A stretch of 64,000 nt of DNA from a bacterium (lineage in GTDB: Bacteria > Gemmatimonadota > Glassbacteria > GWA2-58-10): positions 69,862-133,861 of the forward strand of contig JAJFUG010000180.1 of assembly GCA_021372515.1 (NCBI GenBank), read 5' to 3'. The position numbers and the translations under genes are program-made. The notes below the pieces were generated by a model, which was given only the letters and a program-made list of their open reading frames with translations, did not search any database and was not told the origin of the DNA. Below are positions 43,405-52,933 of the stretch, one piece after another (the stretch's first letter is position 1; every line of letters begins with the position of its first letter).

Positions 43405-46400
43405 ATGTTGATAAAATCGAAGTTGCTGCAGCTTTCGACCTTCCTGGCGGTGTTCCTTTTCACCGGTTTTGCCTACGGGCAGGTGAGTCTGCGGGTGGTG
43501 GACATACCCGCGGCGGCGAACGGGACAACCATCGGGGTGGTCGTAAAAGTCGGCCCGGCCAGCGGAGTATCCTCCGCGGACATCTGGCTGACCTATGACA
43601 ACACGAAGCTGAGCCCGACCGGGACGGTGAGCAAAGGCGTCCAATTCGGCAATTTCAGCATCGTGTCCTCCACCGAGGCCGCGAGCGAGGTCCGGGTGGC
43701 GATGGCCGGAAGCACTCCGGTCAACGTCGGCAGCGAATCGGACCTTATCACAGTCTATTTCAACGTGCTGACAGGCAGCGGCTCGACCACGGTCGACTTC
43801 AGCAAGAACCTGCTGAACGGGACGAACCTCACCACCACCACACAGTCCGGGACTGTCACCTTTACCGCGCTGCCGGCGGTGAACCTGTCCGTGCAGGATT
43901 ATCCGAACGCAGCCTACCAATCGGTGATCGGGATCCCGGTCAAGATCGGCGCCTACAACGACATCTCATCGGCGGATATCTGGCTCGTTTACGATCCGGC
44001 GAAGTTGCAGCCGACCGGCACTGTAAACCGGGGAGCCTCTTTCCAGGCGTTCTCCCTGTCCTCCTCGACCGCCAATTCAGGCGAGGTCAGAGTGGCCATG
44101 GCCGGCTCCAGCCCGGTCAATATCACGGCGGCGTCAGACCTGATTGTCGTGTACTTCAAGGTCCTGCAAGCCAGCGGGACGGCGAGCATAGGTTTCAGCA
44201 AGAACCTTGTCAACGGCGGGAATTTCCCCACGAACGTGACCTCCGGAACAGTCAGTTTCGTCTCCCAGTCGACGAGCTTCACTCTCCCGATCAAGGTGGC
44301 AAACCCGGGTGAAACGGTCTCGGTCGATATTTCGGCGCCATCGGTGACCGGGGTCAGAGGCATCGATGTCTGGATCAGCTACGACCCGGCCGTGCTCGCT
44401 CCGGCGAGCGCCTCGCTGGCGAGTGAACTGTCCGCGGCCGGTTTCTCCCTCCAGAGCAACCTTTCCGGCGCCGGTCTGGCCAAGCTGGCCCTGGCTGTCG
44501 GAACTCCGGCCACGATCAGTGGGACCGTGGCTACGATAGCTTTCACGGTTGTCGGCGCCGGAGGGCAAAGCACAGCGCTGGGTTTCAACCGGTTGAACAT
44601 CAACGAGGGCGGCATCCAGGCCACGACACAGAACGGAAGCGTTGCGATCAACCGGGCGCCAGTGCTGTCGGAGATCGGGAATAAAAGTGCAGTGACCGGC
44701 ACGCCGCTGACATTCAGCCTCCAGGCCACGGACCCCGACGGGGACGGGATCGTCTTTTCGGCGACCGGCCTGCCGACCGGCGCGACTCTGAATACTGAAA
44801 CCGGGGAGTTCAGCTGGACACCGTCCGCGACCGGTACGTTCAATATCACTTTTAAGGCCACGGACATTCACGGAATTGAAGACAGCGAGACGATCAGTGT
44901 CAGCGTGAGCCAGGCGCATGTCAATCAGGCCCCGGTGCTCAGCACCGAGGGTGTGCCCACATCCACCTCCGTGACTGTTGGTGGCAATGTCAATTATACG
45001 TTTGTCGCCACGGACCCGGACAGTGATCCGGTAAGTTATCAGTCCAGCGACTTGCCGGCTGGGGCAAGCCTGAACTCCGGCACTGGCTTGTTCAGCTGGA
45101 CCCCCACGGCCGCCGGGACTGCGAGCATCACTTTCTGGGCCACTGACGGGAGCTTGAACTCCAACACCCACACCCTGACAATAACTGTCAACGCCGGCGC
45201 CGTCCCCCCACCGCCTCCTCCGCCGGTAAACACTCCACCGGTTCTGAACCCCATACAGAACCGCAGTGTCGCGGCAGGTGATGTGGTCAGCATTCTGGCC
45301 CAGGCCACCGATGCGAACGGGGACCAGCTCACCTATGCCTTGAGCGGCAATGTTCTGAGCGCAATTCCCGCCCCGGTCTTCAACACCGCTACCGGACAGT
45401 TCACCTGGTCGACCACTGCGGCCACTATCGGTGGTATCTACCAGGCGACAGTCACGGTGAGCGACGGACACGGAGGAGTGGTAAGCCGAAGCTTCACAAT
45501 AACAGTTGCGGGCGTGAACCATCCCCCGGTTCTCGGGACGTTGAACAACGTGACTGTGAACCAGGGACAGGTGGTCTCTTTCACTGTTACGGCCACGGAC
45601 CCGGACGGCGACCCGCTGACATTGAGCGCCAGCGGAGCGCCGTTGACCGCCACTCCCGCGGCCTCTTTCAACGCTGCGACGGGCCAGTTCTCCTGGGCCA
45701 CCAGCCAGGCGATACAGGGGAATTTCACCCTGACATTCACGGCCTCGGACGGTAAAGGCGGAGTGGCGACAAAGAGTATCACTGTCACCGTAGGTTCGGT
45801 CAACCGTCCACCCGTGCTCAACCCTATCGGCGGCAAGACCGTGGTCGAGCGTGAAACCCTCGAATTCAACGTGTCGGCCAGCGACCCGGATGCCGGGGCT
45901 CAGCTTCTGATTACCACAACGCCGCTGCCCACGGGTGCGACATTCTCGTACAACGTGGCCACGCACTCTGGACAGTTCCGGTTCGCCCCGGTCCTGGGGC
46001 AGGCCGGAACGTACCCGGTGACATTTACGGTCAGCGACGGGCAACTGGCGGCCACGGAAACAATACAGATCACGGTGACCCAGGCCTCGGTGCCGCCGGT
46101 TATCGCCACCATCGGTAACCGGACTGTCAATGTGGGCCAGCGCCTGGCTTTCCAGATCACCGCAACCGACCCCGCCGGCCGGTCCACGGTGAGCCTGAGC
46201 CTGAGCGGGCTGCCCTCTGGTGCGTCTTTCGATCCTGCGACCGGTCTGTTCTCGTTCACTCCGACCCAGGCCGGAGCCTCCACCGTGACCGTTACGGCCA
46301 CCGGCGGCGGCGGGGCGACAAGCACCCAGACGTTCACCGTTACGGCCGTAGGGGTGAACAGACCGCCGGTATTCACCCCCCTGGCTGCCCAGTCGGTCAA

Positions 46401-49400
46401 CACCGGCGCGGCGCTTCAGTTTACGGTGCAGGCGACCGATCCTGACGGTGACCCGGTTACCCTGTCCGCCACCGGCTCTCCCCTCCAGAGCCTGGGGGCC
46501 TCTTTCAACCCGGCCAGCGGTGGATTTTCCTGGACCCCGGCCGCCGGGACACAGGGTAACTACCGGGTGGATTTCAGCGCCGTGGACGACAAGGGCGGGA
46601 ACAGCCGGATGACGCTCACTATCACGGTGGGCTCGGTGAACCGTCCTCCCGCCCTGTCCGATGTAACGAACAGGCAGGTGAACGCCGGTCTGCCACTGAT
46701 CGTAACTTTCACGGCCTCGGACCCGGACGGCAACCCGCTCACTTTGAGCACCCCGGTGCGCCCGGCCGGCTCTGTGGTCACTTTCAGCGCAGGCAGCGGC
46801 TCTTTCAACTGGACGCCGACCTCGGACCAGGTCGGCACGCACGATGTGACTCTTATTGTAAGCGACGGCAGCCTGACCGCGGAAAAGAAATTCACCATCA
46901 CCGTACTGAAAACCAACCATCCGCCGACCATGGCGCCGCTGGGCAACCGTACGGTCTCCGAGGGGGGGCGGCTGGATATTAATGTATTGGCCAGCGATCC
47001 GGACAACGACCCGCTGCTGTATTTCGCGACCGGCATACCGGAGGGGGCGACTTTCGACGCATCCACCGGCCTGTTCACTTTCAAGCCGACATACGATCAG
47101 GCCGGCTCCTACACGGTCAATTTCAAGGTCTCCGACGCGGACGGGCTGAGCGCGAACCAGAACGTCCAGATTCAGGTCAAGGACTTCAACCGTCCGCCGG
47201 TTTTCGGAACTCTGGGCAACCAGACCGTCGAGGTGGGCAAGCTGCTCGAGGTGATGGTTAGCGCCAGCGACCCGGACAACGACGTGCTGACTTTCAGCGC
47301 CAGAGTCCCGTCCGGGGCCGCGTTTGACGCGCAGACCAGGGTGCTGCGGTGGATACCGGGCGCCCAGGACGCCGGCACCCGTCAGGCCACTTTCAGCGTG
47401 AGCGACGGCAAGGGGGAGAGCGTCACCCGTAACATCTCCATTTCCGTGACCACTCCCAACATCGTGCTCAACCGCCCGCCGCTGATCGATCCGGTCGGGG
47501 CGCAGGTGGTGGAGGCCGGCCAGAGCCTGAGCTTCAGTGTCAGCGCCAGCGACCCGGAGCAATCCAAGGTCATCCTGACCGCGAGCGGGGTCCCGGCAGG
47601 CGCTTCGTTCACCAGCTCTACCGGGGCTTTCAAGTTTACGCCCACCTACCTGCAGGCCGGCAGCTACAGCGTGACATTCACCGCCAGTGACGGACAGTTG
47701 ACCGCCTCGCTTCCGGTGGCGATAACTGTAGTGCGCAGTCTCAACAGCGCCCCGGTGCTCAGCGGTGTCTCCAACCGCGAGGTCCAGGCGGGCCAGAGCC
47801 TGACTTTCGTGGTCAGCGCCTCCGATCCCGAGGGGGACCAGTTCACCCTCGGCGCGCGCAACCTGCCTCCGGGTGCGGTGTTCAACCCCGGCAACGGGAC
47901 ATTTACATATTCTCCGACCATGGAGCAGGCGGGCAGCTACAATGTCTCGTTCCTGGCTACGGATTTCCTGGGGGCTTCCTCGGAAAAATCGATGACCCTC
48001 TCGGTCAGGGCGGTGAACCGTCCGCCGGAGTTTGTCCGCTCCGGCAATATCGCCGCCGCTGTCGGGCAACTGATCGAACTGATCGTCACAGCCAACGATC
48101 CTGACGGCGACCCCCTGGTCTACAGCTCGTCCAGCGCAGCGGCGCTGGGAGCCGCGTTCGATACGCAGTCGCACATCCTGAAATGGACCCCGGCCACGCC
48201 GGGGACGTTCGGCGTCAATTTCAAGGTCGAGGACGGACGGGGCGGCAGCGCGGTGCAGACAGTGCTGATCGCTGTGAGTTCTCCGACAGTCAAGCTCAAC
48301 CTTTCGCCGAAATTCGAGCCTCTGCAGAACTATGTCCTGAACGCAGGCGGCAGCCTTTCCTTTACGGTGAACGCCAGCGACCCGGACGGAGACAACCTGG
48401 TGTTCGGCATAACCAAGGCCCCGGCCAATGCGTCTTTCAACTCCACTACCCGCACTTTCTCCTTCAACCCCGATCTCAGCCAGAGCGGTGTTTTCAAGCC
48501 GGTTTTCACGGTGAGCGACGGCAAGCTGACCGATCAAGTGTCGGCCGAGATCGAAGTCAAAGCCGTCAACCGGGCGCCGGTGCTGAGCGGCATACCTGAC
48601 CGTAGCGTACCCGAGGCCGGGAAGCTGAGCTTCTTCGTCAACGCTTTCGATCCGGACAGCGATCCCCTCGTGCGGACCGCCGACAACCTGCCGGAGAACG
48701 CGGGATTCAACCCGCAGAGCGGGCGTTTTTCGTTTTCACCGGCGGTTGGGCAGGCCGGTTCTTACACTGTCAGGTTCTTTGCCATCGACCCGAAGGGAGC
48801 CTCAGACACGGTCACGGTCAGCATCCAGGTGCTGCAGGTCAATCTCCCGCCGGCTCTCGGTTTCCTGAGCAATCTTGAGGTGACTGCGGGTGAGCTGGCC
48901 GAGATAGTCCTTTCCGCCAGCGACCCCAACGACCCTCTGGCCGACCTGGTGTTCAGTGCTTCCGGCCTGCCGCAGGGGGCCGTGTTCAGCGCCGCGGACC
49001 GCTCGTTCCGCTGGACGCCTGAAGTCACTCAGATCGGCAATTTCCGAGTCTCTTTCGCAGTCACCGACCCGGCCGGGCTCAAGGACGAGAAAGACATCAA
49101 GATCACGGTCAAGGATCCGGCGCGCTTTGTCGACAGCCCGCCGGTCCTCGCTTCTGTCGGCGACAGAACGGTGGAGGAGGGCAGCGCCCTGAGCTTCACT
49201 GTAACGGCCACTGACCCGGACCCGGGCAGCACTGTCACCCTGACCGCCCGGAATCTGCCAAATGGGGCGGCTTTCAGTTCCGCACCCGGGGCGTCGAGCG
49301 CCAGCGGCACATTCAGTTTCACCCCGACCATGCTGCAGGCAGGTAGCTACAACGTGGTGTTCAGAGCAAGTGACGGGGATTTCATCAATGAAGAGACAGT

Positions 49401-52400
49401 TACGATAACGGTGACCGAGCTGGATGTCGCCCCTGTGATCAGCGTGTCCCCAAGCCAGACCGCGGCAGTGGGACAGACGCTGAGCATCAAGGTGGACGGC
49501 AGCGACGCCAGCGGAGAGCCGGTGGTCCTGTCCGTCCAGAACTCGCCGATGAACTCGCTGTTCCTGACCTCCGCAGGGCGTTTCGCTTTTACTCCGAGCC
49601 TGGAGCAGGCGGGCCAGAGCTTCCCGGTCACCTTCCGGGTGACGGATGCCTCGGGCGGGTATGCCGAAGCGACCTGCAACATCAGCGTCAGCGCGCTCAA
49701 CGTGGCGCCCGAGCTGCGGCGGATACCACCCCTGGCGATAAGTGAGGGCGGGTTGCTGGAGTTCTCGGTCGTGGCGGATGACCGCAACGGCGACGTGCTG
49801 ACCTATTCAGCGGGCAACCTGCCCACCGGCGCGAGTTTTGACGCGGCGGTGGGAATTTTCCGCTGGATGCCTGCGGCTGGATCGGCGGGCAACTACAGTG
49901 TCAGCTTCAGCGCCGCCGACCCGGCCGGTCTTTCGGACAGCCGCTCGGTCTCCATCACGGTCGGGTCGGTCAACCGGCCGCCGATGCTGTCCGACCCCGG
50001 GCCGCAGTCGGCCGCCGAGGGCCAGGTCCTGGGCTTCCAGGTGAGCGCCAGCGACCCGGACGGCAACCCTGTCACCCTGAGCGCATCCGGCCTGCCCGCG
50101 GGTGCGACTTTCAGCGATAACGGCAACGGCTCGGGCAGTTTCTCCTGGGCCACCACCTACCGCAGCAACGGCAGCTACCAGGTGGTGTTCTCCGCCTCGG
50201 ATGGGAGTCTTTCGGATCAGTTGAGAGTGCCGATTACCATCCAGGACGTGAATCTGCCGCCGACGCTCGACTTGGCTGGAGGGACCCTGCTCGCCGCAGC
50301 CGGGATGAAATTCAGGCACGTGGAGGAAGGTATCCGGCTGGCGGCTGACGTGAACGATGTCCAGACCTTCACCGTGAAAGAGGGTGAGCAGGTCCGGGTC
50401 GGGATAAAGGTGGAGGACCCCGGCGGCGACCTGCTCGCGGTAGCGGTCAGGAACCTGCCGGCCAACGCCTCGCTGGGCCCGGACGGAATGAGCATCCTGT
50501 TCGCTCCGGATTACGACCAGGCCGGCGATTACCTCGTGCTGATCGAGGTGTCGGACGGCGTGTTCACGGTCAGCCGCTACGCAGCTTTCAAGGTGGAGGA
50601 CGTCAACCGTCCGCCCGTGCTGCGTCCTGTCGGCGAGCGCTACGTCCAGGAAGGGATGCTCATATCGTTCGAGATCAACGCCTACGACCCGGACGGCGAC
50701 CCGATCACCTACGCTTTCTCAGGGTTGCCGGGAGTGGCGACGCTGGTCAACAACCTGTTCACCTTCGATACGAGGCTCCTGCCAGCCCGCCAGCCGGTGG
50801 ATGCAGTGTATTTCCTGTTCCGGGCTTTCGACGGACGGGGGGGATCGGACTGGGTCGGCCAGGACATCGCGATCATCCGGCCGTATACGGTGGGCCTGGG
50901 CGGCACCCAGCTCGCCGCGGCTGTCTCGCCCGGGGACTCGATCCCCTTGCAGATGCGGGAGGGGATAGGGATCCAGATGGCCCTGGTTAACAGCGGCTCC
51001 GGCACCTACAACACCACCGGCAGCATTCAGGTCAGCGAGATTTCCGGACCGCTCACCGAGGATGTGATCAAAAACCTGCAAGGCGGTGGAAGTTCACTCC
51101 TGGCGGTGGCGGCCTCCGGCGGCGGAAAGTCCAAGCTGACAGCGGCGGTGACCCCGATACAGCTTTCCGCCGGGGGTGAGTCCGGGTTCTTCAGCATCCG
51201 GCGCGGCTGGAGTGTGGACCTGGGCGGTTTCAGCCTGACCGGGCAGGCCCGGCCGGGGGTCAACGACAGTATTTACCTGTACCTCGGCTTCGCCTTCCAG
51301 GACAGCGACCTGGTGACCCAGGACCCCGATCTGAACGGCGCTTTCGGGACCCGGATGTCCATCGCCGCCTGGGACAGCGTGCTGGGCAAGTTCGTCCTGC
51401 TCGAAGGGGTGGTCGACACCCTGCTGAACAGAGTGAGGCTCAGTATTCCTCTGGAAGTGGATACGAGCCGGACAGCGCTGTCCGCTTTCGGGCCGATCGA
51501 TCTGCCGCGTTCGGTCCCCAGACCGCGCTACAAGTACTTCACGGCCGGTGCGGTGCTGGATTATACCCCGCCGTCGGTCGAGGTCCAGAGCAAGAGCTTC
51601 GTGACCTCCAGGACCGAGCCGTACACAATCCTGGCCAAGATATCCGACGATCTGACCGGGATCGCGCGGGTCGACCTGATCTACACTATCGCCGAACAGA
51701 CCGATACCGTCGGGATGGAACAGGTCTCCGGCGTCTACCAGGGTGAAATTCCTGGCCAGCCGATTGGCGCCAACATCTCATACTACGTCGAGGCGATTGA
51801 CCGTGACGGCAACGTGTCCCGCGAGCCGAAGGTCTCGGGGTACCTGCTCAACGTGAGCGAGTTGGGGCCGACGGACCTGGACGGCAACGGCAAGGTGGAC
51901 GTCTTCGACCTGCTGGTCCTGCTGCGGGCTCTGACGAGCCACGAAGACCGGGACGTGAACGGTGACGGCAAGACCGACATCTGGGACCTTCTGGTGCTGC
52001 TGAAAGTGCTGTCCGGCAAAGTGCAGACCGCCCTGTCGGGCCAGCCCGCCGGATTGGAGCAGATGCTCAACCCGTCCGGGAAGACGGCTCCCGAATACAA
52101 GGACGATTTCGGGGTCCGGATCGACGAGGCGGCGCAGGCGGCTGTAGCCCGGATCGTTCTGGAGGTTTCGCCGGAGGTTGGATTGGGCCAGGTGACAGTC
52201 GCCCCGGCGGCCAAGGGCTGGCAGGTCGTAACCTCCAGGGAGGGCGACCGGCTCACGCTGCTGGTGTTCAGTCTGGACGGGGCGCCCCTGGCAGGCGGGA
52301 CGCTGGTCAACGTGGATTATCTGCTGGGTAAGGGCGAACGGCTGAACGAGAGCCATGTCAGGCTGCAGGAAATCCTCGTCCTGAACGCCGAGGGACAGAC

Positions 52401-52728
52401 GCTCAAAGCCGGGGTCAGTCTCGACGGCGTGGCTGCCCTGCCGCGGGCTTTCAGCCTGGAGCAGAACTGCCCGAACCCGTTCAACCCCTCGACCAGCATC
52501 AGTTTCAGCCTGCCCGAGGGCCCGCAGGTCCAGGTCCGGCTGAGCGTGTACAACCTGAGAGGCCAATTGCTGAAGGTCCTGGTCAATGAGACCCGCGATC
52601 CGGGAAGTTACCAGGTCACCTGGGACGGCCGGGACGAGCGGGGACGGGCAGCGCCCTCAGGGGTCTATTTCTATCGAATGGAGGCGGGGGATTTTGCCAG
52701 GATGCGTAAGATGATCCTTCTCAAATAG
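43405..52728 (+). CDS. Giant surface protein: cohesin-like modules, 22 cadherin/Ig-like repeats, dockerin, FlgD-like end
   Basis: 3107 aa. Signal peptide (LSTFLAVFLFTGFAYG); three N-terminal cohesin-like modules (~27-150, ~152-290, ~291-410; the first two share SSADIW-LTYD/LVYD and EVRVAMAGS); 22 repeats of ~90 aa (~415-2490) of the putative-Ig/dystroglycan cadherin-like type, each opening N-x-P-P-x-L and containing ATDPDGDPL-like calcium sites and GxFSWTP; a beta region with a FN3-like or Ig-like module (~2490-2815); a type I-like dockerin (~2820-2870: TDLDGNGKVDVFDLLVLLRA and RDVNGDGKTDIWDLLVLLKV); another cohesin-like stretch (~2900-3010); and an FlgD-like domain (QNCPNPFNPSTSISFSL to KMILLK). 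A PPPPPPP hinge occurs in repeat 2-3. Likely an adhesin or scaffold. Confidence 0.85.
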   Translation: MLIKSKLLQLSTFLAVFLFTGFAYGQVSLRVVDIPAAANGTTIGVVVKVGPASGVSSADIWLTYDNTKLSPTGTVSKGVQFGNFSIVSSTEAASEVRVAMAGSTPVNVGSESDLITVYFNVLTGSGSTTVDFSKNLLNGTNLTTTTQSGTVTFTALPAVNLSVQDYPNAAYQSVIGIPVKIGAYNDISSADIWLVYDPAKLQPTGTVNRGASFQAFSLSSSTANSGEVRVAMAGSSPVNITAASDLIVVYFKVLQASGTASIGFSKNLVNGGNFPTNVTSGTVSFVSQSTSFTLPIKVANPGETVSVDISAPSVTGVRGIDVWISYDPAVLAPASASLASELSAAGFSLQSNLSGAGLAKLALAVGTPATISGTVATIAFTVVGAGGQSTALGFNRLNINEGGIQATTQNGSVAINRAPVLSEIGNKSAVTGTPLTFSLQATDPDGDGIVFSATGLPTGATLNTETGEFSWTPSATGTFNITFKATDIHGIEDSETISVSVSQAHVNQAPVLSTEGVPTSTSVTVGGNVNYTFVATDPDSDPVSYQSSDLPAGASLNSGTGLFSWTPTAAGTASITFWATDGSLNSNTHTLTITVNAGAVPPPPPPPVNTPPVLNPIQNRSVAAGDVVSILAQATDANGDQLTYALSGNVLSAIPAPVFNTATGQFTWSTTAATIGGIYQATVTVSDGHGGVVSRSFTITVAGVNHPPVLGTLNNVTVNQGQVVSFTVTATDPDGDPLTLSASGAPLTATPAASFNAATGQFSWATSQAIQGNFTLTFTASDGKGGVATKSITVTVGSVNRPPVLNPIGGKTVVERETLEFNVSASDPDAGAQLLITTTPLPTGATFSYNVATHSGQFRFAPVLGQAGTYPVTFTVSDGQLAATETIQITVTQASVPPVIATIGNRTVNVGQRLAFQITATDPAGRSTVSLSLSGLPSGASFDPATGLFSFTPTQAGASTVTVTATGGGGATSTQTFTVTAVGVNRPPVFTPLAAQSVNTGAALQFTVQATDPDGDPVTLSATGSPLQSLGASFNPASGGFSWTPAAGTQGNYRVDFSAVDDKGGNSRMTLTITVGSVNRPPALSDVTNRQVNAGLPLIVTFTASDPDGNPLTLSTPVRPAGSVVTFSAGSGSFNWTPTSDQVGTHDVTLIVSDGSLTAEKKFTITVLKTNHPPTMAPLGNRTVSEGGRLDINVLASDPDNDPLLYFATGIPEGATFDASTGLFTFKPTYDQAGSYTVNFKVSDADGLSANQNVQIQVKDFNRPPVFGTLGNQTVEVGKLLEVMVSASDPDNDVLTFSARVPSGAAFDAQTRVLRWIPGAQDAGTRQATFSVSDGKGESVTRNISISVTTPNIVLNRPPLIDPVGAQVVEAGQSLSFSVSASDPEQSKVILTASGVPAGASFTSSTGAFKFTPTYLQAGSYSVTFTASDGQLTASLPVAITVVRSLNSAPVLSGVSNREVQAGQSLTFVVSASDPEGDQFTLGARNLPPGAVFNPGNGTFTYSPTMEQAGSYNVSFLATDFLGASSEKSMTLSVRAVNRPPEFVRSGNIAAAVGQLIELIVTANDPDGDPLVYSSSSAAALGAAFDTQSHILKWTPATPGTFGVNFKVEDGRGGSAVQTVLIAVSSPTVKLNLSPKFEPLQNYVLNAGGSLSFTVNASDPDGDNLVFGITKAPANASFNSTTRTFSFNPDLSQSGVFKPVFTVSDGKLTDQVSAEIEVKAVNRAPVLSGIPDRSVPEAGKLSFFVNAFDPDSDPLVRTADNLPENAGFNPQSGRFSFSPAVGQAGSYTVRFFAIDPKGASDTVTVSIQVLQVNLPPALGFLSNLEVTAGELAEIVLSASDPNDPLADLVFSASGLPQGAVFSAADRSFRWTPEVTQIGNFRVSFAVTDPAGLKDEKDIKITVKDPARFVDSPPVLASVGDRTVEEGSALSFTVTATDPDPGSTVTLTARNLPNGAAFSSAPGASSASGTFSFTPTMLQAGSYNVVFRASDGDFINEETVTITVTELDVAPVISVSPSQTAAVGQTLSIKVDGSDASGEPVVLSVQNSPMNSLFLTSAGRFAFTPSLEQAGQSFPVTFRVTDASGGYAEATCNISVSALNVAPELRRIPPLAISEGGLLEFSVVADDRNGDVLTYSAGNLPTGASFDAAVGIFRWMPAAGSAGNYSVSFSAADPAGLSDSRSVSITVGSVNRPPMLSDPGPQSAAEGQVLGFQVSASDPDGNPVTLSASGLPAGATFSDNGNGSGSFSWATTYRSNGSYQVVFSASDGSLSDQLRVPITIQDVNLPPTLDLAGGTLLAAAGMKFRHVEEGIRLAADVNDVQTFTVKEGEQVRVGIKVEDPGGDLLAVAVRNLPANASLGPDGMSILFAPDYDQAGDYLVLIEVSDGVFTVSRYAAFKVEDVNRPPVLRPVGERYVQEGMLISFEINAYDPDGDPITYAFSGLPGVATLVNNLFTFDTRLLPARQPVDAVYFLFRAFDGRGGSDWVGQDIAIIRPYTVGLGGTQLAAAVSPGDSIPLQMREGIGIQMALVNSGSGTYNTTGSIQVSEISGPLTEDVIKNLQGGGSSLLAVAASGGGKSKLTAAVTPIQLSAGGESGFFSIRRGWSVDLGGFSLTGQARPGVNDSIYLYLGFAFQDSDLVTQDPDLNGAFGTRMSIAAWDSVLGKFVLLEGVVDTLLNRVRLSIPLEVDTSRTALSAFGPIDLPRSVPRPRYKYFTAGAVLDYTPPSVEVQSKSFVTSRTEPYTILAKISDDLTGIARVDLIYTIAEQTDTVGMEQVSGVYQGEIPGQPIGANISYYVEAIDRDGNVSREPKVSGYLLNVSELGPTDLDGNGKVDVFDLLVLLRALTSHEDRDVNGDGKTDIWDLLVLLKVLSGKVQTALSGQPAGLEQMLNPSGKTAPEYKDDFGVRIDEAAQAAVARIVLEVSPEVGLGQVTVAPAAKGWQVVTSREGDRLTLLVFSLDGAPLAGGTLVNVDYLLGKGERLNESHVRLQEILVLNAEGQTLKAGVSLDGVAALPRAFSLEQNCPNPFNPSTSISFSLPEGPQVQVRLSVYNLRGQLLKVLVNETRDPGSYQVTWDGRDERGRAAPSGVYFYRMEAGDFARMRKMILLK
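44650..50885 (+). repeat. Tandem array of 22 cadherin/Ig-like coding repeats
   Basis: Twenty-two consecutive units averaging about 94 codons, recognised by the linker N-R-P-P-V-L and the core ASDPDGDPLT...LPAGATF...G-FSWTPT...GSY-V-F-ASDG. The units are diverged at DNA level rather than identical, so it is an old array, not a recent amplification. Confidence 0.85.
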
Positions 52729-52744
52729 CGGTTCCCGACCCGAA

Positions 52745-52781
52745 GCCTGCGCCTTTCTCTCCCTGAGAGGGAGGCGCAGGC
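52745..52781 (+). other. Hairpin after the giant surface-protein gene
   Basis: GCCTGCGCCT (52745-52754) pairs perfectly with AGGCGCAGGC (52772-52781), with an inner CCCT/AGGG stem. It starts 17 nt after the stop codon and may end or stabilise the transcript, although no clean T-run follows. Confidence 0.5.
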
Positions 52782-52933
52782 GTTCTGCTCGATCCAACGA
52801 CCCGACACATTGCCCTCAGCCTGGAAAGAGGAGCGGCGAGCCGGGAGAGTTTGTAAATCAGGGAGCGAAAAATAAAACCGGGTTCCGTAATGTTCCCCGG
52901 AGCCTTCTGTGCCGGTTTTGAACTTCTTGAAAG

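Noticed and set aside
44134-48537. A 1467-codon open frame on the minus strand inside the giant surface-protein gene
   Set aside because: It mirrors the repeat array and has no start signal, no recognisable domain and biased composition; it is explained by third-position G/C bias of the plus-strand gene.
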